Shown in pieces: positions 9,785 through 20,702 of a stretch of 55,983 bases of DNA. The first letter of the stretch is position 1, and each line of letters opens with the position of its first letter. The notes beneath the pieces were generated by a model that was not told the origin of the DNA, searched no databases, and saw only the letters and a program-made list of their open reading frames with translations. The stretch covers positions 1 to 55,983 of the forward strand of contig JAEXXM010000067.1 in assembly GCA_023405815.1 (NCBI GenBank). Direction: 5' to 3'. Made by a program: the position numbers and the translations under genes. The DNA comes from Pseudomonadota bacterium. GTDB taxonomy: Bacteria > Pseudomonadota > Alphaproteobacteria > Rhizobiales > Hyphomicrobiaceae.

Positions 9785-10522
9785 CTACACTCCTGACCAT
9801 AGCGTTGCTACTCGGGTAACGGCGGACAGCATTCCCTCCATATCGGGGGTCTCGGCTACCTCAACTCGCGCCGAGGCAATCGGTTCAGCGGCCGCGGCTA
9901 CGGCCTTGGAAAGGCAGAGCAACACCAGGCCGCGGGCTGGCTTTTCGAGACCGGCAGCCCTGATGAGGCCGGCGAAGATCGTCGCCGTTCGCGGCGACAT
10001 CAAGATGACGCCGTCGATCTTTCCCTCGGCCAGCAATTTCTGGGTCTCAGTCCTCAAGGCGTCGGCAGGGATGCTGCGGTAAGCAATCAGCTCGAGAAGC
10101 TCGATGCCGTGGCCGGAGAGTGCTTCCTTGAGGTTGAATGCCACTTCCTCGCCGCGCACATGGGCGAGCGGCCCGCTCAGCATTCGCGCCCTTTCGACAA
10201 TTAGCGGCACAAGCTCAGCCCCGGTCCCCTTTCCCGCCGTGACGTCGGCAAATCCGAGGTCGCGGGCCAGCGCGGCGGTGCCGGGGCCGACCGCGAGGAG
10301 TGGTAGTCCTCGTGCCGCGCTGATGGCGGGGCTGGCTGCGAGCGCCCGGAGGCCGTTGCGACTGGTGGCGATGGTACCGACGCATCCTTGGAGAGCATCG
10401 GCGGGAATGGGGATGGTTTCGATCCGCATCAGCGGGTCGACCGTCACCGTCTGGCCCAGGGCCTGAAGTTGCGCACGGAGGGCTTGCGCCTCGGCTTCCG
10501 GCCTCGTGACGAGCAGGTGCAT
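9785..10522 (-). CDS. hemD: Uroporphyrinogen-III synthase
   Basis: A 245-residue cytosolic enzyme that cyclises hydroxymethylbilane to uroporphyrinogen III. The sequence is typically divergent but shows the family frame: MHLLVTRPEAEA at the start, TSRNGLRAL near residue 55, a central ELIAYRSIPADAL and ILMSPRTATIF in the second domain, then CLSKAVAAA. It overlaps the hemC stop by one base (TGATG), which indicates translational coupling. The remaining 80 bp to mic60 hold no other gene. Confidence 0.9.
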   Translation of the reverse strand: MHLLVTRPEAEAQALRAQLQALGQTVTVDPLMRIETIPIPADALQGCVGTIATSRNGLRALAASPAISAARGLPLLAVGPGTAALARDLGFADVTAGKGTGAELVPLIVERARMLSGPLAHVRGEEVAFNLKEALSGHGIELLELIAYRSIPADALRTETQKLLAEGKIDGVILMSPRTATIFAGLIRAAGLEKPARGLVLLCLSKAVAAAAEPIASARVEVAETPDMEGMLSAVTRVATLWSGV

Positions 10523-11460
10523 CAGGCGGTCGCGAAGAAGGTGGGGCCGGCGGCTTTCAGGATGTCGCGGGCGACGTGCTCGCCAGCTGCCGCCGCTGCA
10601 CGCGGGTCGGCCTCGCAGACGATCTCGGCTGCATGCGTGTGCTGGCCGTCGGTGGAGAGGATTTCGCCGCGCATGTGCAGCTTCCCATCCTCGAGCACAG
10701 CATGGCCGGCGATGGGCGTGCGGCAGGAGCCTTCAAGCTTGCTGAGGTAAGCGCGCTCGGCGGCGATGCAGAGGGACGTGTCGGGGTCGTTGAGCGGCGC
10801 GACGAGGCGTGCGGTGCGCGCATCGTCGGCGCGTATCTCGATGCCGATCGCCCCCTGCGCGACCGCGGGCAGCATCACGTCGGTATTCATCGCGGCCGTG
10901 ATATGGCGCGACAAGCCCAGCCGGTTGAGGCCGGCGCAGGCGAGGAACGTGGCATCCGCAATGCCTTCCTCGAGCTTGCGCAGCCGGGTCTCGACGTTGC
11001 CGCGGAACTCGACGACTTTGAGGTCGGGACGAGCGCGCAGCGCCTGGGCGCGGCGACGCGGGGATGACGTGCCGACGACGGCGCCGGCCGGCAGGTCCGC
11101 GAGCGAAGCGTACTTGAGGCTGACGAAGGCGTCGCGCGGGTCCTCGCGCTCCAGTGTCGCGACGATGGCCAAGCCCGGGGGCAGGACGGCGGGAACGTCC
11201 TTCATGGAATGGACGGCGAGGTCGATGGCGCCTGAGTACAGCGCCTCTTCCAGCTCCTTGGTGAACAGGCCCTTGCCGCCGGCCTCGATCAGCGGCCGAT
11301 CGGTGATCCTGTCGCCTGTCGTCTTGATGATGACGAGCTCGCACCGATCCTCAGGGAGGCTGTGCGCGGCGGCGAGGCGTGCGGCGACCTGGCGAGCCTG
11401 CGCGAGCGCCAGGGGCGAGCCGCGCGTGCCGATGCGGACTTTGGCCTCTTCAGCTTGCAA
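10522..11460 (-). CDS. hemC: Hydroxymethylbilane synthase (porphobilinogen deaminase)
   Basis: It polymerises four porphobilinogens. Motifs are RIGTRGSPLALAQARQVA at the N-terminus, HSMKDVPAVLPPGL, GTSSPRRRAQ, FRGNVETRLRKL and LEGSCRTPIAGHA, the last carrying the Cys that holds the dipyrromethane cofactor. No ATG precedes the domain. The TTG at 11460 has GGAGA seven bases upstream and gives a 312-residue protein, the usual size. The open frame extends further upstream but would cross the divergent tsaD promoter. First gene of the leftward haem operon. Confidence 0.93.
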   Translation of the reverse strand: MQAEEAKVRIGTRGSPLALAQARQVAARLAAAHSLPEDRCELVIIKTTGDRITDRPLIEAGGKGLFTKELEEALYSGAIDLAVHSMKDVPAVLPPGLAIVATLEREDPRDAFVSLKYASLADLPAGAVVGTSSPRRRAQALRARPDLKVVEFRGNVETRLRKLEEGIADATFLACAGLNRLGLSRHITAAMNTDVMLPAVAQGAIGIEIRADDARTARLVAPLNDPDTSLCIAAERAYLSKLEGSCRTPIAGHAVLEDGKLHMRGEILSTDGQHTHAAEIVCEADPRAAAAAGEHVARDILKAAGPTFFATA

Positions 11461-11582
11461 GCTCGTCTCTCCGGGTGCTAGGCGATCGCATAACAGGTGA
11501 CCGGCCCGGGCGCGGACCCGGGCGGCGCCATCTATGCCCCTGCCGGCCCGCGAACGCAAACGCGGTATCGCCCCTGCCCGAG

Positions 11583-12686
11583 ATGCAACGACCAGAGCCG
11601 ACAAGCGCCCGATCCAGCCTCGTGCTGGGCATCGAGACGAGCTGCGACGAGACCGCCGCCGCGGTCGTGCTGCGCGAGGCGGACGGCAGCGGCCGGACGC
11701 TGTCCAACATCGTGCGAACCCAGTGGGAGAGGCATCGGCCGTTCGGGGGCGTCGTGCCAGAGATCGCCGCGCGGGCACACGTCGAGTGCCTTGACCTCCT
11801 GGTGCGGGAAGCCTTGTGCTCGGCAGGCGTCGAGCTGGGCGATCTTTCCGCGGTCGCCGCGACGACCGGGCCGGGCCTGATCGGCGGCCTGATCGTCGGC
11901 GCCATCAGCGGCAAGGCGCTGGCGCTCGCGCGGGGCATCCCGTTCATTGCCGTGCATCACCTCGAAGCGCATGCGCTGACCGTCGGACTGACCGAAGGGA
12001 TCGCGCCGCCGTATCTCCTGCTGCTCGTGTCGGGAGGGCACACGCAGCTCCTCATCGTGCGCGGTGTCGGGCACTACGAGCGCCTTGGCACGACAATCGA
12101 CGACGCGCTGGGCGAAGCCTTCGACAAGACGGCAAAGCTGCTGGGGCTCGGCTTTCCCGGCGGCCCGGCGGTAGAGAGGGCGGCTCGTCAAGGACGCGGC
12201 GATCGCTTCGAGCTGCCAAGACCGATGGTCGGGCGGGAGGAGCTGCATTTTTCGTTCGCGGGGTTGAAGACGGCGGTGCGGCGCACGGCCGAGAAGCTTG
12301 CCCCTCTGACGGAGCAGGATGTCGCCGATATTGCCGCCGCGTTCGAGGCCGCCGTCGCGGCATCGGTTGCGGATCGCTGTGGTCGGGCGATGGATGTGGC
12401 GAAGGAGCGTCTCGGGACGGCCGCGCCGCTGCGCTTCGTCGTCGCGGGGGGCGTCGCCGCCAACGAGAGGCTGCGGTCGAATTTGACGACGCTCTGCGAA
12501 GCGAAGGGGTTCACGTTTCATGCTCCGCCGCCCGCGCTGTGCGGCGACAACGCGGCGATGATTGCATGGGCCGGCGCCGAGCGGCTGGCGCGCGGCCTCG
12601 TCGATCCGCTCGATGCGCCGGTGCGGCCGCGCTGGCCGCTCGATCAACACGCGGCGCCGGCCATCGGCGCTGGCGTCAAGGCATGA
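11583..12686 (+). CDS. tsaD: tRNA N6-adenosine threonylcarbamoyltransferase TsaD
   Basis: A universal ASKHA-fold enzyme that transfers the threonylcarbamoyl group to A37 of ANN-decoding tRNAs, working with TsaB and TsaE. The 367-residue protein starts MQRPEPTSARSS and enters the domain at LVLGIETSCDETAAAVV. The metal-binding histidines lie in VHHLEAHAL near residue 123, SGGHTQL follows, and CGDNAAMIAWAG is near the C-terminus. It diverges from hemC across about 120 bp and is 52 bp upstream of gpsA on the same strand. Confidence 0.96.
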   Translation: MQRPEPTSARSSLVLGIETSCDETAAAVVLREADGSGRTLSNIVRTQWERHRPFGGVVPEIAARAHVECLDLLVREALCSAGVELGDLSAVAATTGPGLIGGLIVGAISGKALALARGIPFIAVHHLEAHALTVGLTEGIAPPYLLLLVSGGHTQLLIVRGVGHYERLGTTIDDALGEAFDKTAKLLGLGFPGGPAVERAARQGRGDRFELPRPMVGREELHFSFAGLKTAVRRTAEKLAPLTEQDVADIAAAFEAAVAASVADRCGRAMDVAKERLGTAAPLRFVVAGGVAANERLRSNLTTLCEAKGFTFHAPPPALCGDNAAMIAWAGAERLARGLVDPLDAPVRPRWPLDQHAAPAIGAGVKA

Positions 12687-12738
12687 GGATCGCGGTCATG
12701 CTAGACATCTGCGAAAGAGCGGATCGCGAGGGGCGGGC

Positions 12739-13734
12739 GTGAGGATCGACACTGTCGGAATCGTGGGCGGCGGCGCGTGGGGCACGGCCCTTGCCCAGGC
12801 GATGCGGCGCGTCGGACGCGAGGTCGTCCTATGGGCGCGCGAGGCGGACGTGGTGGAGGCCATCAATGCCCGCCATGTCAACGAGAAGTTCCTGCCGGGG
12901 GTGGCACTCGATCCGGGCATTCGCGCGACGGAAATTCTTGCCGATGCGGCCAAATGTGATGCGCTGTTGCTCGTCGCGCCGGCACAACACGTGCGCGCCG
13001 TTGCAAAGGAGCTGCGCCCGTCGCTACGTGCCGGACAGCCGGTCGTCATGTGTGCCAAGGGCATCGAGCAGGGAACCGGCAAGATGATGGGCGAGGTGCT
13101 CGCCGACGAGCTGCCGGCCATTACACACGCCGTGCTGTCGGGGCCGAGCTTCGCCGCAGACGTCGCGCGCGGATTACCTGCTGCGCTGACGGTCGCTTGC
13201 GCCGACGAGGTCGCCGGCCGCGCACTCGCGGAGCGCCTCGGCGGTCCGGCATTCCGCCTCTACTGGACGAACGATCTCATTGGCGTCGAGCTTGGCGGAG
13301 CGTTGAAGAACGTGCTGGCAATCGCGGCCGGCATCGTCGACGGCAAGGGCCTCGGCGCGAGCGCGCACGCGGCGTTGGTGACGCGCGGCTTCGCCGAGAT
13401 GCGCCGGCTCGGGGCAGCGCTCGGTGCGCGTCCCGAGACGCTGATCGGTCTTTCCGGATTGGGCGACCTGATCCTCACCTGCGGAAGTCCGCAGTCGCGC
13501 AACATGTCCCTCGGTCGTGCATTGGGGCGCGGCGAGACACTGGATCAAGCGCTGGCCGGCAAACTGTCCGTGTCGGAGGGCGTTTACACGGCGACCGCCG
13601 TGCGCCGCATCGCCGACGAAAAGGGGGTCGACATGCCGATCTGCGCCGCGGTGTGCGACGTGGTGGAAGGGCGCTACACGGTCGACGAGGCGATCGGGCA
13701 ATTGATGCATCGGCCGATCAAGGCGGAAGACTAA
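12739..13734 (+). CDS. gpsA: Glycerol-3-phosphate dehydrogenase [NAD(P)+]
   Basis: It reduces dihydroxyacetone phosphate to sn-glycerol-3-phosphate for phospholipid synthesis. The 331-residue protein opens with the dinucleotide loop IVGGGAWGTALAQAM, followed by VPAQH-like LVAPAQHV, MCAKGIEQGTG, LSGPSFA, the catalytic-lysine region GGALKNVLAIAAGI near residue 195, and LSGLGDLILTC. The GTG at 12739 is the only start close to the nucleotide loop and has GAGGGG eight bases upstream. Confidence 0.96.
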   Translation: MRIDTVGIVGGGAWGTALAQAMRRVGREVVLWAREADVVEAINARHVNEKFLPGVALDPGIRATEILADAAKCDALLLVAPAQHVRAVAKELRPSLRAGQPVVMCAKGIEQGTGKMMGEVLADELPAITHAVLSGPSFAADVARGLPAALTVACADEVAGRALAERLGGPAFRLYWTNDLIGVELGGALKNVLAIAAGIVDGKGLGASAHAALVTRGFAEMRRLGAALGARPETLIGLSGLGDLILTCGSPQSRNMSLGRALGRGETLDQALAGKLSVSEGVYTATAVRRIADEKGVDMPICAAVCDVVEGRYTVDEAIGQLMHRPIKAED

Positions 13735-13805
13735 GCGTTTCCGTCTTGGCTTGACAGCCGACGCCTGCCGGGCGAGGCCGGAAGAAGCGATTTTCGAGGT
13801 GAGAG

Positions 13806-14252
13806 ATGCCTGCATATTGGCTGATGAAATCCGAACCCGACGCTTTCTCCTGGGACGACCTCGTCGCCAAGGGCGCCAAGGGCGAGCCGTGGTCCGGCGT
13901 GCGCAATTTCACCGCGCGCAACAACATGAAGGACATGCAGCTCGGGGACCTCTGCTTCTTCTATCACTCCAACATCGGCAAGGAGGTCGTCGGGATCTGC
14001 GAGGTAATTGCCCTCGCCCATCCTGATCCGACCGACGATACAGGCAAATGGAAGTGCGTCGACGTGAGGGCGGTCGAGCCTATGCCGCAGCCCGTGACCC
14101 TCGAGGCTGTGAAGACGAATCCGAAGCTTGCAGGCATGTCGCTGGTGAAATCGTTCCGGCTGTCCGTTCAGCCTGTAACGACGGCCGAGTGGGCCGAGGT
14201 CTGCCGCATGGGCGGGTTGAAGCGGCCGGCGCCCAAGAAGGGCAAGAAATGA
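13806..14252 (+). CDS. EVE domain-containing protein
   Basis: A 148-residue single-domain EVE protein (PUA-like fold) of the type related to thymocyte nuclear protein 1. Signatures are YWLMKSEPDAFSWDDL, WSGVRNFTARNNMKDM, GDLCFFYHSN and GICEV. EVE domains read modified nucleobases in other systems. A housekeeping form beside gpsA is common in alphaproteobacteria, so a nucleic-acid surveillance role is plausible but unproven. GAGGTGAG lies just before the ATG. The last four bases overlap the next gene (ATGA). Confidence 0.88.
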   Translation: MPAYWLMKSEPDAFSWDDLVAKGAKGEPWSGVRNFTARNNMKDMQLGDLCFFYHSNIGKEVVGICEVIALAHPDPTDDTGKWKCVDVRAVEPMPQPVTLEAVKTNPKLAGMSLVKSFRLSVQPVTTAEWAEVCRMGGLKRPAPKKGKK

Positions 14253-14929
14253 GTGCCGCGCCCGGTCGTCTGGATCCACAACGTCGCGCATCGGCCGAAG
14301 CGTTCATCGTCGCCAACACACGTCAGCTGGCGCCACCACTCGTGCCGGAGATCAAGCTGTATCTCGCCGAGGAGTCCCTGCCCATCTGGCAGAAGACCGA
14401 GGAAGAGCTGGGCGAGTTGAACGTGGCGCCCCCCTACTGGGCGTTCGCGTGGGCGGGTGGGCAGGCGCTGGCGCGCTACATCCTTGACAACCCGGCGCTG
14501 CTGCAAGGCAAGCGCGTGCTCGATCTCGGGGCGGGCTCCGGCTTGACGGCGATCGCGGCGATGAAGGCTGGTGCGGAAAGCGTGCTCGCGTCCGATCTCG
14601 ATCACATCGCGCTTGCCGCAGTGCATCTCAACGCGTCGCTCAACGGCGTCGAGGTGCAGACGACCGCCGACAACCTGCTCGGAAAGCAGCCGGGGGCGTT
14701 CGGTGTCGTGCTGGTCGGCGACCTGTTCTACGAGCGCGCCCTGGCCGACCTCGTGTCGCGGTTCATCGATGAAGCGGCGGCAGCGGGCGCGCTGGTGCTG
14801 ATCGGCGATCCGCAGCGCAACTACTTCCCCAAGGGCCGTTTTTGCGCCGCCGCCGAGTATAGAGTTCCTGTAACGCGGGAGCTCGAAGATGCGGAAATCA
14901 AGCGGACCTCGGTGTGGCGACTTGGCTGA
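14249..14929 (+). CDS. Class I SAM-dependent methyltransferase (ETFB lysine methyltransferase-like)
   Basis: A 226-residue methyltransferase. It has the SAM-binding motif VLDLGAGSGLTAIAA near residue 90, an acidic motif II in VLASDLDHIAL, and VVLVGDLFYE as motif IV. The preceding PPYWAFAWAGGQALARYIL segment is typical of the COG3897/ETFBKMT-like group, which methylates protein lysines. Translationally coupled to the EVE gene by a 4-bp overlap. The substrate is inferred only from family resemblance. Confidence 0.86.
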   Translation: MSAAPGRLDPQRRASAEAFIVANTRQLAPPLVPEIKLYLAEESLPIWQKTEEELGELNVAPPYWAFAWAGGQALARYILDNPALLQGKRVLDLGAGSGLTAIAAMKAGAESVLASDLDHIALAAVHLNASLNGVEVQTTADNLLGKQPGAFGVVLVGDLFYERALADLVSRFIDEAAAAGALVLIGDPQRNYFPKGRFCAAAEYRVPVTRELEDAEIKRTSVWRLG

Positions 14930-15152
14930 GATGCCGGTCATCAAGAGCGTCCTGGCCGCGTGACGCATTCGACTTTTTGATAACCTCCGCCTTTGACAAA
15001 GGTCATTGGGAGGGGGCCCTTCAACTGCAAATTTGCCTTCGAGACGGGTCCGCTGTGCGCAGGCCAGTCTCCGCCCAACTGACAAATTGCTCTCACAAAC
15101 CGGCGCCTTCATAATGGGCGCCAACGATGAAAAACTTATTGGGAGATCGCCC

Positions 15153-17111
<1,959 letters not shown>

Positions 17112-17201
17112 GGCAAGGTCACGCGGGGAACAGCCCCGCCGATGCGACTACTCTATGGCCGAGCTGCAATTCGTATTCAGCCAGAGCCAGGAGCAGTCGC
17201 A

Positions 17202-17363
17202 ATGGAACACATCGTCAGCGTCGGCATGGATGTCGACACCTTGAAGCAGCTCGATAATCTGCGCCGGGCGCACCCCAATGTGCCCTCTCGCGTCGAGGTC
17301 ATCCGCCGCCTCATCTGGGAGGCGCACTCGAAGATTGCCGAGAAGCAGGCCGCGGCCGGCTGA
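17202..17363 (+). CDS. Small ribbon-helix-helix-like protein (53 aa)
   Basis: Begins MEHIVSVGMDVDTLKQLD and continues PSRVEVIRRLIWEAHSKIAEKQ. A short beta strand followed by two helices with the PSRVEVIRRLI pattern fits the ribbon-helix-helix (Arc/MetJ-type) DNA-binding fold, so a small transcription regulator is possible. CAGGAGCAG lies eight bases before the ATG. A strong terminator follows, so it is probably the end of a transcript starting at or after acs. The target is unknown. Confidence 0.62.
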   Translation: MEHIVSVGMDVDTLKQLDNLRRAHPNVPSRVEVIRRLIWEAHSKIAEKQAAAG

Positions 17364-17389
17364 GCGAACAAGGCATCCAGAAGGTCATG

Positions 17390-17416
17390 AAAGGCGCTCC
17401 TCCGGGGGCGCCTTTT
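17390..17416 (+). terminator. Rho-independent terminator after the RHH-like gene
   Basis: An 11-bp stem, AAAGGCGCTCC paired with GGGGGCGCCTTT (one T-G pair), with a three-base loop and running into TTTT. A second T-run follows at about 17420. It separates the acs/RHH transcript from the hydrolase gene. Confidence 0.78.
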
Positions 17417-17511
17417 CGCTTTTTCACCCTCGATTTGAACGTTGTCCCAAGCGGAACAGCGGCCCCGGCGATCAGCCCCTAGCCTGTCTTCATCAACGAG
17501 GAGACAGCGCC

Positions 17512-18360
17512 ATGACCGCCACCACTCAGACGCCCGCCAAGACCGAAGGTCTCCGCTTTGCCGGTGGCAAGGTCGGCATCCTGCTCCTGCACGGCCTGTG
17601 CGGCACGCCCGCCGAGATGCGCTTCGTCGCGATGGGCCTCGCCCGCGCCGGCTACACGGTTCACGTTCCCCAGCTCGCCGGCCACGGAGAGAAGAATTCG
17701 GGCCACTGGCAGGACTGGTACCTGTCGGCCCGCGAGGCGCTGGTCGAGCTGCGCCGCGAGTGCGACACAGTGATCGTCGGCGGTCTGTGCATGGGCGCCA
17801 TCCTCGGCCTGCATCTCGCCGCCCGCAACCCGGGTAAGGTGCAGGGCGTGTCGCTGTTCTCCCCGACGCTGTGGATCAACGGATGGGCGATGCCGTGGAC
17901 GATGCGCCTCTTCAACCTGGTGCGCTCGCGCTGGATCGCCGGCCTGATGACCTTCCCCGACGCGGAGTCGCTCGGCATCAAGTGCCCGCGCGTACGCCAG
18001 TTCGTGCAGCAGGCACTCTCCGGCGAAGGCTCGGAGTACGGTCGCGCCGGCGTGCCGGCAACGATGGTTCTCGAGCATCGCCGTATGGTCGATGCAGCGA
18101 TGAAGCTGCTGCACCGGGTGAAGCAGCCGACCCTCATCGTCCACTCGCAGGAGGACGACTACGCGGCGCTCAACAACGCCACGTATCTCAAGGGGGAGTT
18201 GGCCGGCGAGGTCGACATGGTGGTGCTGAACGATAGCTATCACATGGTTACCCTCGACAAGCAGCGTCAGGTGGTGGTCGACAGCACCCGCGCCTTCGTC
18301 GCCCGCATCGTCGAGGAAGTCCGCAACATCGCCACCCCGGCGATGCCGGTTGCGGCCTAA
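17512..18360 (+). CDS. Alpha/beta hydrolase with a cysteine nucleophile elbow
   Basis: A 282-residue hydrolase of the carboxylesterase/lysophospholipase type. It has ILLLHGLCGTPAEMR near residue 27 (oxyanion loop), the nucleophile elbow GGLCMGAILGL near 88, an acidic residue in HSQEDDYAA near 210 and the histidine in NDSYHMVTLDKQRQ near 240. The elbow is G-x-C-x-G rather than the usual G-x-S-x-G, as in dienelactone hydrolases and PHB depolymerases. The ATG follows CGAGGAGA. The substrate is not identifiable. Confidence 0.85.
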   Translation: MTATTQTPAKTEGLRFAGGKVGILLLHGLCGTPAEMRFVAMGLARAGYTVHVPQLAGHGEKNSGHWQDWYLSAREALVELRRECDTVIVGGLCMGAILGLHLAARNPGKVQGVSLFSPTLWINGWAMPWTMRLFNLVRSRWIAGLMTFPDAESLGIKCPRVRQFVQQALSGEGSEYGRAGVPATMVLEHRRMVDAAMKLLHRVKQPTLIVHSQEDDYAALNNATYLKGELAGEVDMVVLNDSYHMVTLDKQRQVVVDSTRAFVARIVEEVRNIATPAMPVAA

Positions 18361-18477
18361 TTGAGAACCGCCCGGGCGCTGAAACCCGGTCCGATGCTCG
18401 CCGGGCGCGATGTGCTAGTAGTCAGTGCGCCGAACAGATTTCACCATCCCTCAGCAACAGAACTTGCGAGCACGGGC

Positions 18478-19827
18478 ATGACCGCTGGAACCGCCGGCCG
18501 CGTTGCCAACAACTATTGGGATGCCAGCAAGAGGCCGCGCGAGGTATCGGCGCCGCTGACGAGTGCCGCTGCCGTCGATGTGGCGATCATCGGCGCCGGA
18601 TATACGGGACTGTCGACCGCATATCATCTCAAGGCGGCGGAGCCGTCGCTCGACGTTGCGGTGCTCGAAAGCGAGACTGTGGGCTTTGGCGCCAGCGGCC
18701 GGAATGCCGGGTTCGTGATGACGCTGTTCGGCGCTTCGCTCGGACTGATGAAGGCGCTGCACGGCGCCGACAAGGTGCGCGAGGCGCACCGCTACATGGA
18801 GCGATCGATCGACAGCCTCGAAGAGATGATCGGCGCGCACAAGCTCGATTGCGATTTCGAGCGCGTCGGCTTCCTCAAGGTGGCGACCTCGCCGCGCTAT
18901 GCGGGTCGCATACGCGACGAGATCGAAACGCTGGATAAGCTCGGCATTCATGGCCATCGCTGGCTGGAGCGCGCCGAGCTCGATGAGCGCGTGCGCTCGC
19001 CGACATTTCTCGGCGCGCTTCTCGAGCCGGGCTGCGGGCTGATCAATCCGCGCAAGTGGGTCGATGCGCTGGCGGGGCTGGCGGTGAAAAGCGGAGCGCA
19101 TATCTACGAGAATTCGCGCGTCGACACGGTGCGGCGGGAATCCGGAAGGTTTCTGCTGTCGAGCAACGGCGCGACGCTCACAGCCGACAACGTCGTGTTC
19201 GCCAGCAACGGCTATACGCACCTCATCCCGGGGATGCGCTCAAAGCAGCTTCCGGCCTTTGTATTCATCGTCGTCACCGAGCCGCTGAGCGAGGCCCAGC
19301 TCGCCTCGATCGTCTGGGCGGGGCGCGAGGGCATCGAGGACGGGCGAAACTTCATGCATTTCTACCGCCTGACACCGGACAATCGCCTGCTGATGGGTGG
19401 CGGCCCCGGGTTCGTGCCGTTGGGCGGACGCATGAATCACGATGCGTATCCCGCGGCGTGGCGGCATCTGGAAGAGCACATCGGCACGACATTTCCGGCG
19501 CTGCGTGGCATCGCGATCTCGCACCGCTGGGGCGGGGCATTCTCCGTCACCGCCGATTCGACGCCGCTGATCGGAACGATGCACGGCGGCGCGGCGGTCT
19601 ACTCGGTCGGCTGCACGGGGCATGGCGTTGCCATGACGCACATGAACGGGCGCATCCTGCGTGACCTCGTGCTCGGGCGCTCCAGCGACCTCACCGATCT
19701 GTGGTTCGTCAATCGGCGCGCGCTGCCGCTGCCACCAGAGCCGTTCAGCTCGATCGGCGCGAAGGCGGTTACGGCGGCGATGGCGCTCGACGATTGGTGG
19801 TGCGACCGAGGAGCCAAGCCGGCATGA
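18478..19827 (+). CDS. FAD-dependent oxidoreductase (DAO/DadA-like)
   Basis: A 449-residue flavoprotein with the Rossmann motif VAIIGAGYTGLSTAYHL near residue 37, FGASGRNAGFV near 70, and C-terminal HRWGGAFSVTADSTPLIG and VGCTGHGVAMTH. This pattern matches amine/amino-acid oxidases such as gamma-glutamylputrescine oxidase-like proteins. The ATG at 18478 is chosen because homologues start shortly before this point; a TTG at 18361 directly after the hydrolase stop would add 39 poorly conserved residues. The 3' end overlaps the next gene by four bases. Confidence 0.86.
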   Translation: MTAGTAGRVANNYWDASKRPREVSAPLTSAAAVDVAIIGAGYTGLSTAYHLKAAEPSLDVAVLESETVGFGASGRNAGFVMTLFGASLGLMKALHGADKVREAHRYMERSIDSLEEMIGAHKLDCDFERVGFLKVATSPRYAGRIRDEIETLDKLGIHGHRWLERAELDERVRSPTFLGALLEPGCGLINPRKWVDALAGLAVKSGAHIYENSRVDTVRRESGRFLLSSNGATLTADNVVFASNGYTHLIPGMRSKQLPAFVFIVVTEPLSEAQLASIVWAGREGIEDGRNFMHFYRLTPDNRLLMGGGPGFVPLGGRMNHDAYPAAWRHLEEHIGTTFPALRGIAISHRWGGAFSVTADSTPLIGTMHGGAAVYSVGCTGHGVAMTHMNGRILRDLVLGRSSDLTDLWFVNRRALPLPPEPFSSIGAKAVTAAMALDDWWCDRGAKPA

Positions 19828-20702
19828 GGCGGATCAAGAGGGTCGCCATGATCGGCGCCACGGGCATGCTCGGCATTCCTGTGGCGATCGCGCTCATGGA
19901 AGCAGGGTTCGAGGTGACGGCGCTCGTGCGCAATCCGGAGCTGGCGCGGCGCGCATTGCCCGCCGCGATTTCGATCGTGCAAGCGGATGTCCGAGACGAG
20001 GAGAGCCTGCGCTCCGGGCTCGCGGGCCAGGATGCAGTTTATCTCAATCTCGCGGTGGTGCCGGGGGCGCGACGCGGCGACTTCCACACCGAGGCGCAGG
20101 GCCTGCAGCACATCATCGGCGCGGCGCGCGACGCTAAGCTCGCGCGCCTTGCCTACGTCTCGGCGCTCATCCAGGACACCGACAGAAGCCGCTGGTGGGT
20201 CATCGACGTCTGGCGGCAGGCGCTGGCGCGCATAAAGCGCTCGGGCATTCCCTACACGATCTTCTACCCGAGCAACTTCATGGAAACGCTGGCGCAGCGG
20301 CATACGGCCGGGCGGTTTTTCGTGATGCTGGGTCGCGCGCAGTACCGCAACTATTGGATCGCCGGCCGCGATTTCGGCGAGCAGGTCGCCAAGGCGTTCG
20401 CGTTGCCGATGGCCGGCAGCCGCGAGTATGTCATCCAAGGGCCGGAGCCGATGACATACGACGAGGCCGCCGTGCGATACGCGAAGTCACTGCCGGAGCC
20501 GCACCGCGTCATTCGAGTGCCGTTTTGGCTTGCGCGTCTTGCCGGAGTGCTCTCGGGCGAGATCGATTTCAGTACCCGGATCATGCAGGCGGTTCTCGGC
20601 TATCCCGAGGAGTTCAAGGCGGCGACTACGTGGGCGGAGCTCGGGAAGCCGACAACGACGCTCGAAGAGTTCACCAGGTGCGGCCAGAGCGACCGCGCTT
20701 AG
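19824..20702 (+). CDS. NmrA-type NAD(P)-binding protein (atypical SDR)
   Basis: A 292-residue atypical SDR. The N-terminal VAMIGATGMLGIPVAIALM is the NmrA/isoflavone-reductase nucleotide loop, ALVRNPE follows the second strand, and IPYTIFYPSNFMETL is a family-typical central segment. The classical YxxxK pair is not evident, as is common in this group. It starts within the stop of the FAD oxidoreductase gene (ATGA), suggesting the two act together. It converges on the extensin-family gene with stop codons back to back. Confidence 0.83.
   Translation: MRRIKRVAMIGATGMLGIPVAIALMEAGFEVTALVRNPELARRALPAAISIVQADVRDEESLRSGLAGQDAVYLNLAVVPGARRGDFHTEAQGLQHIIGAARDAKLARLAYVSALIQDTDRSRWWVIDVWRQALARIKRSGIPYTIFYPSNFMETLAQRHTAGRFFVMLGRAQYRNYWIAGRDFGEQVAKAFALPMAGSREYVIQGPEPMTYDEAAVRYAKSLPEPHRVIRVPFWLARLAGVLSGEIDFSTRIMQAVLGYPEEFKAATTWAELGKPTTTLEEFTRCGQSDRA

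Noticed and set aside
11532..12650. Leftward open frame (372 codons) antisense to tsaD
   Set aside because: Shadow of a strongly conserved gene; no recognisable domain.
14993..14998. TTGACA as the acs -35 box
   Set aside because: No acceptable -10 element follows at 16-18 bp, so a promoter cannot be supported.
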